The translations under genes were made by a program, and so were the position numbers. A stretch of 5,930 bases of DNA, taken from Actinomycetota bacterium. GTDB taxonomy: Bacteria; Actinomycetota; Thermoleophilia; UBA2241. Below are positions 1-5,930 of this stretch, one piece after another (the stretch's first letter is position 1; each line of letters opens with the position of its first letter). The DNA lies in assembly GCA_003157715.1 (NCBI GenBank), contig PMKK01000172.1, positions 1 through 5,930 on the forward strand, given 5' to 3'. The notes under the pieces are model-generated. The model ran no database searches, was not told the DNA's origin, and was given only the letters and a program-made list of their open reading frames with translations.

Positions 1-429
1 GGCGATCTTGGCGACCGCATAGGCCCGGTTGGTCTCCTCGAGCGGACCCGTGAGGAGGTACTCCTCTTTGAGCGGCTGAGGCGCTTCGCGCGGATAGATA
101 CACGAGCTGCCCAGAAAGATCAGCTTCTCGACGCCGGCGCGGAAGGCCGCTCCGACCACGTTCAGCTCGATCGCCAGATTGACGTCGATGAACTCGTAGG
201 GCCGCTCCCAGTTGGCCACGATGCCGCCGACCTTGGCGGCCGCGAGGACGACCACCTGGGGGCGCGCGCGTTCGAAGAACGCGCGCGCCGCCGCCTGATC
301 GGTCAGGTCGACGTCGTCGAGGTCCCCAAGGATGAGCCGGTCGTAGCCGTGGCGCTCCAGGGCGCGCCGCACGCCGCTGCCCACGAGCCCGCGGTGGCCG
401 GCGACGAAGATACGCGAGTGTGCGTCGAT
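1..429 (-). CDS. fcl: GDP-L-fucose synthase (GDP-4-keto-6-deoxymannose 3,5-epimerase/4-reductase), C-terminal part outside window
   Basis: This cytoplasmic short-chain dehydrogenase-type enzyme makes GDP-L-fucose from GDP-4-keto-6-deoxy-D-mannose with NADPH, supplying fucose for surface polysaccharide. The 143 codons in the window give the N-terminal Rossmann part: GHRGLVGS (residues 11-18) is the dinucleotide loop, AAAKVGGI (64-70) follows, then LGSSCIYP (107-113) with catalytic Ser and Cys, and Y137-x3-K141. E. coli Fcl has Ser107, Cys109, Tyr136 and Lys140, so with this start the numbering is offset by exactly one. The family is about 310-320 residues, so roughly half is missing. No ATG, GTG or TTG lies in frame between the TAG at 526-528 and the Rossmann loop. 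I place the start at an ATC (427-429) preceded by AAGGA seven bases away. An ATG-to-ATC change, or a frameshift from the ATG at 450-452 or 518-520 (a different frame), are alternatives. The family call is firm; the start is not. Confidence 0.9.
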   Translation of the reverse strand, partial: MDAHSRIFVAGHRGLVGSGVRRALERHGYDRLILGDLDDVDLTDQAAARAFFERARPQVVVLAAAKVGGIVANWERPYEFIDVNLAIELNVVGAAFRAGVEKLIFLGSSCIYPREAPQPLKEEYLLTGPLEETNRAYAVAKIA

Positions 430-436
430 GGTGGCG

Positions 437-441
437 TCCTT
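437..441 (-). promoter_or_regulatory. Shine-Dalgarno AAGGA for the fucose synthase gene
   Basis: On the minus strand AAGGA is followed by seven bases and then ATC, in frame with the Rossmann fold. The spacing is ideal and is the main reason for placing the start at an ATC. Confidence 0.5.
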
Positions 442-460
442 GCCTCGACATGGCTGGTGT

Positions 461-496
461 CCCGACTGGGCCCTGGCCCCCGACTTGGCCCTTGGC
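461..496. repeat. Imperfect 17/18-bp direct repeat upstream of the fucose synthase gene
   Basis: CCCGACTGGGCCCTGGC (461-477) is followed by CCCGACTTGGCCCTTGGC (479-496), differing by two extra bases and one change. It lies in the presumed leader of the leftward gene. No function is evident. Confidence 0.5.
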
Positions 497-522
497 CGAC
501 TGCGACCAGGCCTGAGGCATGG

Positions 523-531
523 ATTCTAGCA
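523..531 (-). promoter_or_regulatory. Possible extended -10 promoter for the fucose synthase gene
   Basis: On the minus strand TGC-TAGAAT resembles an extended -10 element (TGn plus a hexamer with 5 of 6 matches to TATAAT). No good -35 is visible 17 bases upstream. It would give a leader of about 85-90 bases. This is inference from motif match only. Confidence 0.3.
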
Positions 532-697
532 TCAGTCCGGCCACGCCGACCGGCACCGACGAAGGCGGCCGATTCCCGCGACGATCCGCGCGCCGATCGG
601 GTATAGACAAAGGGTCGGCGTCACGCCGTTCAAGACAATCCAATCCAGGTCAACGAGCCGCGGCTTGGTTCGGCCTGAAAGCAAGCAGGAGGCAGTC

Positions 698-844
698 ATG
701 CCCGACTTTCTGACACAGACCCTGGTAGACCAGCGCCTCGACCGGGTCGAACGACTCGCTCGCGATGGTGCCCAGCGGCACGAGTGGCTGCTCGAAGCCC
801 TTGCCGTGCGGCGGGCGCGCCGCATGAGCGGCGGGCGGCGATAA
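698..844 (+). CDS. Small charged protein of 48 residues, unknown function
   Basis: The ORF encodes a short, highly charged protein beginning MPDFLTQTLVDQRLDRVERL and ending in an Arg/Gly-rich tail (RRARRMSGGRR). It has no Cys, no membrane segment and no signal peptide. Residues 5-40 look helical, with Leu/Val at roughly heptad-like spacing, so a single amphipathic helix is likely. The start is supported by a very good Shine-Dalgarno, AGGAGG (687-692), five bases before the ATG, and the frame closes at TAA. No family is recognised. The gene stands alone between the divergent fucose synthase gene and the transporter promoter, with about 260 bases of apparently non-coding DNA on each side. It could be a regulator-sized RNA- or protein-binding peptide, but nothing in the sequence proves this. 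A longer leftward ORF covers the same bases but reads as an Arg-rich shadow. Confidence 0.5.
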   Translation: MPDFLTQTLVDQRLDRVERLARDGAQRHEWLLEALAVRRARRMSGGRR

Positions 845-871
845 GGCCGAATCGCGTAGAACCGCATCGAA

Positions 872-889
872 CCGCGCCGGGTTGCGCGG
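872..889 (+). terminator. GC-rich hairpin after the small protein gene, possible terminator
   Basis: CCGCGC and GCGCGG form a perfect 6-bp stem around a 6-base loop (CGGGTT), starting 28 bases after the TAA of the 48-residue ORF. There is no T-run after it, so an intrinsic terminator is only possible, not shown. Confidence 0.25.
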
Positions 890-937
890 ATCGGACCTCC
901 TGATGCGGCCGACAGGTTTCCCGCGGGGTCCCCGGGG

Positions 938-965
938 TAGACGAGCGCTAATGGCGGACAATAAT
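938..965 (+). promoter_or_regulatory. Candidate sigma70-type promoter of the MMPL transporter gene
   Basis: TAGACG (938-943; 4 of 6 matches to TTGACA) and AATAAT (960-965; 5 of 6 matches to TATAAT) are separated by 16 bases. It is the only AT-rich patch in this region. Transcription would start near 972, just ahead of the 14-bp repeats, giving a leader of about 130 bases before the ATG. Confidence 0.45.
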
Positions 966-975
966 CATCCGTTTT

Positions 976-1059
976 AGGCTTTCGCGCCGAGGCTCTGACG
1001 CCGAGGCTCTCACACTGAGGCTTTCGCGCCGAGGTGCGCGCGCCGAGGTCTTCGCGCCC
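976..1059 (+). repeat. Six tandem 14-bp repeats in the transporter leader
   Basis: Six head-to-tail 14-bp units fill 84 bases without gaps: AGGCTTTCGCGCCG (976-989), AGGCTCTGACGCCG (990-1003), AGGCTCTCACACTG (1004-1017), AGGCTTTCGCGCCG (1018-1031), AGGTGCGCGCGCCG (1032-1045) and AGGTCTTCGCGCCC (1046-1059). Units 1 and 4 are identical. The array ends 43 bases before the transporter ATG. Most units have GGC and GCC flanking a six-base core, so small stem-loops are possible in RNA. It may be a multi-site protein target or a variable-number spacer. Confidence 0.85.
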
Positions 1060-3086
1060 CTGGCGCGGTGCCGGACGGGACCGACACACGAGGTGCTGGA
1101 TCATGAGAGGGACGATCTCTCCGCAGACCGTGGCGCGCTACAGCGCCCTGCATCCCTGGAGGACGATCGGCCTGTGGGCCGCGCTTCTCCTGGCCGCGGT
1201 GGCGGTCATCGGGTCGCTGCTGTCCGGCGCGCTGACCGCGCAATACAGCTTCGTCGGCAGGCCCGGCTCGCAGGTCGGGCGCGACCTTCTCGCCCAGCGC
1301 ATGGGGATGCCGCAGAAGGCCAACGAGATCGTCGTGGTCAGCTCGCCGACGCAGACGGCCGCGAGTCCGGCCTTCCGGCGGGAGGTCCTCGGGCTGCAGG
1401 GCAGGATCGCCGCGCTCGGACCGGGCGTCGTGGACAGCGTCGTGAGCCCCTTCCTGGGCGGCAGCTCCGCCGCCATGGTCTCGGCCAGCGGGCACACGGC
1501 CATCATCCCCATCGTCATGGCCGGCGACGTCGCGCGGGCCGGCAGGAACATCGACAAGGTGCACGCCATCGTGCACGGCGCCAACGGGGCCGGCGGCTTT
1601 CAGGCGCTGATCACCGGCACCGCCAGCATCAACTCGGACTTCAGCCACCAGGCGACCGCCGACCTGCGCAAGGGCGAGGGTATCGGCATGCCGATCGCCA
1701 TCATCATCCTGCTCGTCGTGTTCGGCACGGTGGTCGCCGCCAGCCTGCCGATCTTTCTGGCGCTGATCGCCATCACCCTGGCCGTGGCGCTGACGGCGCT
1801 GCTCGGCCAGGTCTTCAACGTGTCGATCTTCGCCGTCAACATGATCACCCTGATCGGTCTGGCCGTGGGCATCGACTACTCGCTGTTCATCGTCTCGCGC
1901 TTCCGTGAGGAGCTGACCCGCGGCCGTTCGACGATCGACGCGGTGGCCGTCGCGGGCGGCACAGCCGCCCGCGCCGTCTTCTTCAGCGGCATGACCGTGG
2001 TGCTGGCGCTCCTCGGCATGCTGATCGTGCCGACCAACATCTTCGTCAGCCTCGGCGCCGGCGCGATCCTTGTGGTCTCGATGGCCGTCTTCGCCGCCCT
2101 CACCCTGCTGCCGGCCGTGCTCGGCCTGCTCGGGTCGCGCGTCAACCGGCTCAGGCTGCCGTACCTCGGCCGCCGCCTCATGGACGCCCGCGCCGCGGGC
2201 CGGCCGTCGCTGCTGGCCCGCGCCGCCCGGGGCGCCATGCGCCGGCCCGCCGTTGCCCTGGTGCTCGGGATCGGTGTCCTGCTGCTCGCCGCCTCGCCTC
2301 TCACGGGTATGAAGACGGGCGTGTCGGGCGTGAACACCCTGCCGAACAACTTCGAGTCGAAGCAAGCCTTCGCGGTGGTCAGCCGCGACTTTTCGGCGGG
2401 GCTCGTGAGTCCCGCGCAGATCGTGGTCGACGGGCCGGCGGCCTCGCCGCAGGTGCAGGCCGCCGTGCAGCGCCTGCGTGCCACGCTGGCCGCCGACAGG
2501 ACCTTCGGCGCGGTGACGGCCAAGACGAACAAGGCCGGCAACCTGACCCTTCTGCAGGTGCCGATCGCCGGCTCTTCGACCAGTCCTCTGGCCCTCGCCA
2601 AGGTCCGCGAGCTGCGCGACACCTACATCCCCCAGGCCTTCAGGGGTACTCTCGCCAAGGTCTACGTGACCGGCGACACCGCCGCCAATGTCGACTACAT
2701 CGACATCGTCAACTCCTACTTTCCGTGGGTCATAGGCATCGTTCTGGCGCTCAGCTTCGTCCTGTTGCTGCTGGCCTTCCGTTCGGTGGTCGTGCCGGCC
2801 ACGGCGATCGCCATGAATCTGCTGAGCGTGGGCGCGGCCTACGGCCTCATGACGCTCGCCTTCCAGCACGGGATCGGCGCGAGCATCACCGGCTTTCAGA
2901 AGGTCGCGGTGATCGAACAGTGGGTGCCGCTGTTTCTGTTCTCCGTGCTGTTCGGACTCTCCATGGACTACCAGGTCTTCCTGCTCTCCCGCATAAAGGA
3001 GGAGTACGAAAGGACCGGCGACAACACGGCCGCGGTGAGCCAGGGGATCGGCGTGACCGCCGGGATCATCACCGGCGCCGCGCTGA

Positions 3087-4319
<1,233 letters not shown>

Positions 4320-4413
4320 TCGGGGGGCGGGCTGGTCATGGATGCCAAAGTAGTGCGGTGAGCCCTTCGGCGACAGAGGCGGGGGGGTGTTGTGTGGGTG
4401 CCACTGTCGGTTT

Positions 4414-4428
4414 GTTGCCATTTACAAC
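4414..4428. promoter_or_regulatory. Candidate MarR-type operator palindrome
   Basis: GTTGCCATTTACAAC has perfect GTTG/CAAC arms and partly symmetric interior positions. It lies in the only AT-rich patch of the divergent region, 95 bases from the regulator ATG and 155 bases from the OsmC ATG. Its size and symmetry fit MarR-family operators. The binding is inferred. Confidence 0.35.
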
Positions 4429-4582
4429 TTTCGGACACCGACCAAACGGGGACACACCCGTGCCGGCTCGCGCACACGACGGAGGGCCGAGACCACACGC
4501 CCGTCGCCCAGCCACGCAGTCGGCCCGTGTACACTCAAAAAGGGCGGCGGGCAGCGCGCGACCCGAAAGGAGATGGCAGGCG

Positions 4583-4987
4583 ATGATGGAGATCACGTTC
4601 ACCGGTGGGCTCAAGGTGCGGGCCGAGCTCGACGGGCTGATTGTCGACACTGACCAACCGATCGCATCGGGTGGCGGCGGAGAAGCTGCAGGGCCGTACG
4701 ATCTGTTCCTCGCGTCCCTCGGCACCTGCGCCGGCTTCTTTGCCCTGCGGTTCATGCAGCAGCGCGACATCGATCCAGCGGGGGCCAGGCTCACGCTCGC
4801 GACCGAGAAGAATCCGGAGACCGGACTTGCCGCGACGGTCAAGCTCGACCTCGAGCTGCCGCCCGGCTTTCCCGACAAGTATCGCCCGGCGATCGTCCGC
4901 GCCATGGACCAGTGCAAGGTCAAGCGCCAGCTGGAGCACCCGCCTGCAGTCGAGGCGACCGTGTCCCCGGCCGGCACGTCGTCATGA
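4583..4987 (+). CDS. OsmC/Ohr-family protein (COG1765 type)
   Basis: The 134-residue cytoplasmic protein belongs to the OsmC superfamily, many members of which reduce organic or fatty-acid hydroperoxides with a pair of redox cysteines. The two cysteines are present at C49 in PYDLFLASLGTCAGFF and C111 in MDQCKVKRQLEHPP, 62 residues apart, close to the spacing in Ohr and OsmC. The N-terminal strand (EITFTGGLKVRAELDG) and the Gly-rich loop before GPYDLFLA match the small COG1765 branch rather than Ohr itself. Peroxidase activity is therefore likely but not proven. The start is the first of two adjacent ATGs (4583), with AAAGGAG ten bases upstream; the second ATG (4586) is possible. It is first in a three-gene operon and its stop overlaps the next start (ATGA). 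A divergent MarR regulator and a palindrome upstream suggest thiol or peroxide stress control. Confidence 0.9.
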   Translation: MMEITFTGGLKVRAELDGLIVDTDQPIASGGGGEAAGPYDLFLASLGTCAGFFALRFMQQRDIDPAGARLTLATEKNPETGLAATVKLDLELPPGFPDKYRPAIVRAMDQCKVKRQLEHPPAVEATVSPAGTSS

Positions 4988-5499
4988 GCCGCGCGTTCGT
5001 CAAAGAAGACGACGAGGCGCCCGACGGACCGCTGCCGGAGCGTCCGGTCAGTGAGCACCCTAACTATGTGACCCCGGCGGGACTCGCGCAGCTCGAGGCG
5101 CGGCTGGAAGAACTCGAGGCCGAACGCCTGGAGCTCGCCCGCAGCGCCGCCGGCGACGAGACAGCCGCCGATCGCCTGCGCCGCGTCGAGCGCGACGCGA
5201 GCTACTTTCGGCGTCGACTCGAGACCGCGCTGCCCGTCGATCCGGCGAGCCGACCGGTCGGTGTGGTGGCCTTCGGGGCGACCGTGACCGTCGATGACGG
5301 TTCGGGCACGCGGCAACGCTACACGATCGTCGGCGAAGACGAGGCCGACCCCGACCGCGGACTTGTGAGCTGGGTCTCGCCGCTCGCCAAGGTCCTGGAG
5401 GGCGCTCGCGTGGGCGACCGCGTCGTCTGGCGGCGGCCGGTGGGCTCGCTCGAGCTCGTGATCGCCGAGATCGAACACACAGGGAGGCGCACGGCATGA
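4984..5499 (+). CDS. GreA/GreB-family transcription factor with shortened coiled coil
   Basis: The 171-residue protein belongs to the GreA/GreB family, which inserts a coiled coil into the RNA polymerase secondary channel and stimulates cleavage of backtracked RNA. The N-terminal leader MSRAFVKEDDEAP is followed by YVTPAGLAQLEARLEELEAE (28-47), the first coiled-coil arm, then a short tip (about 56-63) and the return arm RLRRVERDASYFRRRLE (64-80). The FKBP-like domain covers about 96-165 (VAFGATVTV, YTIVGEDEADP, VSWVSPLAKVLEGARVGDRV). Compared with GreB, about seven residues are missing between the GD and the RLRxxxR helix, where GreB has SENADY. The usual acidic cleavage pair is therefore not obviously conserved; GDETAAD retains some acids. 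The start overlaps the OsmC stop by ATGA and has no strong ribosome binding site, suggesting coupled translation. Upstream in-frame codons from 4912 are open but lie inside the OsmC gene. Confidence 0.9.
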   Translation: MSRAFVKEDDEAPDGPLPERPVSEHPNYVTPAGLAQLEARLEELEAERLELARSAAGDETAADRLRRVERDASYFRRRLETALPVDPASRPVGVVAFGATVTVDDGSGTRQRYTIVGEDEADPDRGLVSWVSPLAKVLEGARVGDRVVWRRPVGSLELVIAEIEHTGRRTA

Positions 5500-5930
5500 A
5501 GTACCGCAGCTTCGGCAAACTCGACTTCGCACCCTCGGCGCTGGGGTTCGGCGCCATGCGGCTGCCGGTGCTTGCCACACACGCGGACAGCAAGGACGGC
5601 AAGGCCGGCAAGGCCGGTTCGGGACCGCCACCCATCGACGAGCAGCGGGCCACCGACATGCTGCGGCGCGCGGTCGAGGCGGGCGTCAACTACGTCGACA
5701 CCGCGTATGTCTACCACGGCGGCGAGAGCGAGCCTTGGCTCGGCCGGGCCTTGCGCCAGGTCGCGCACGACGTTTACGGCCCGGGCTCGCCCGGGCTCGC
5801 CGAGCTGCGCCGCCACGTGAAGGTCGCCACCAAGCTGCCGGTCTGGAAGGTCGAGCAGCGCGACGATGCCGAGCGCCTCTTCAGCGAGCAGCTCGAGCGC
5901 CTGCAACTCGACTCGATCGACTACTACCTG
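5496..5930 (+). CDS. Aldo/keto reductase, truncated by the window edge
   Basis: The 145 N-terminal codons encode an NAD(P)H-dependent aldo/keto reductase with a (beta/alpha)8 barrel. The opening MKYRSFGKLDFAPSALGFGAMRLP is typical of the branch that often carries a C-terminal 4Fe-4S domain (COG1453). Whether that domain is present cannot be seen. GVNYVDTAYVYHGGESEPWLG supplies the catalytic Asp and Tyr, and VKVATKLP supplies the Lys. The family His would follow SIDYYL, just past the edge. Two insertions stand out: SKDGKAGKAG at residues 32-41, made by three 9-bp units, and a Gly/Pro loop near VYGPGSPGLAE, made by a 10-bp tandem duplication. The start ATG overlaps the Gre stop (ATGA) and has GGGAGG eight bases upstream. 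It is the third gene of the OsmC operon and is plausibly a detoxifying or thiol-stress reductase. Confidence 0.92.
   Translation, partial: MKYRSFGKLDFAPSALGFGAMRLPVLATHADSKDGKAGKAGSGPPPIDEQRATDMLRRAVEAGVNYVDTAYVYHGGESEPWLGRALRQVAHDVYGPGSPGLAELRRHVKVATKLPVWKVEQRDDAERLFSEQLERLQLDSIDYYL
5589..5615 (+). repeat. Three tandem 9-bp repeats inside the aldo/keto reductase
   Basis: AGCAAGGAC is followed by two perfect copies of GGCAAGGCC. They encode S-K-D-G-K-A-G-K-A in a loop just after the first barrel strand, where an insertion would be tolerated. Confidence 0.7.
5780..5799 (+). repeat. Tandem 10-bp duplication inside the aldo/keto reductase
   Basis: CCCGGGCTCG occurs twice in direct succession. 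Since 10 is not a multiple of three, a simple duplication would have needed a compensating change to keep the frame. The frame downstream (HVKVATKLP) is intact. Confidence 0.7.

Noticed and set aside
1034..1102. Upstream GTG start for the transporter
   Set aside because: It falls inside the 14-bp repeats and adds an Arg-rich segment absent from MMPL proteins. The ATG at 1103 has a well-placed ribosome binding site and gives the usual N-terminus.
532..1104. 190-codon leftward ORF across the small gene and the 14-bp repeats
   Set aside because: The product is Arg/Ser-rich with no recognisable motif and translates the non-coding repeats. The rightward 48-codon ORF has a far better ribosome binding site.
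4530..4535. TACACT as a -10 box for the OsmC operon
   Set aside because: The hexamer is a fair match and the distance to the ATG is reasonable, but no -35-like sequence lies 16-18 bases upstream, so I do not call it a promoter.
4336..5631. 431-codon leftward ORF opposite the OsmC-Gre-reductase operon
   Set aside because: It is antisense to three recognisable proteins and has shadow-frame composition.

Overview
The window is uniformly GC-rich DNA with strong G/C preference at third codon positions. It comes from a high-GC bacterium. The MmpL-type RND transporter and codon use would suit an actinobacterium. The GreA/GreB subfamily that begins MSRAFVKE is, from memory, common in proteobacteria, so I leave the phylum open. 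I see no tRNA, rRNA, CRISPR array, transposase or integrase.

Left part (1-1102). A GDP-L-fucose synthase gene runs leftward off the window edge. Its reading frame has no ATG, GTG or TTG at the expected place; an ATC sits there with a well-spaced Shine-Dalgarno. A short rightward gene for a 48-residue charged protein follows, with a strong ribosome binding site. Next come a small hairpin, a plausible sigma70-type promoter and six tandem 14-bp repeats. The repeats would lie in the 5' leader of the transporter mRNA.

Middle (1103-4319). A complete MMPL-family transporter carries both Asp-Tyr proton-relay motifs and a repetitive Ala/Gly/Glu tail. It is followed by a small rightward ORF of 63 codons with coding-like codon use. 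This faces a leftward MarR-type regulator whose frame has no stop where the protein should end, so it reads on antisense to the small ORF and to the transporter's 3' end.

Right part (4320-5930). A 263-bp divergent control region contains a GTTG-N7-CAAC palindrome. It is followed by a tightly packed rightward operon: an OsmC-family thiol protein, a GreA/GreB-like RNA polymerase factor and an aldo/keto reductase that runs off the edge. Both junctions are 4-bp ATGA overlaps. A MarR regulator divergent from an OsmC gene recalls OhrR-Ohr control of organic peroxide defence. This regulator has no cysteine in its credible part, however, so its signal would have to differ.

Two themes recur. Short tandem repeats (9, 10, 14 and 21 bp) appear in the transporter leader, the transporter tail, the regulator tail and the reductase. 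Several starts or stops do not fit simple gene models (the fucose synthase start, the small ORF after the transporter and the regulator end). These could be real biology or single-base errors in the sequence.
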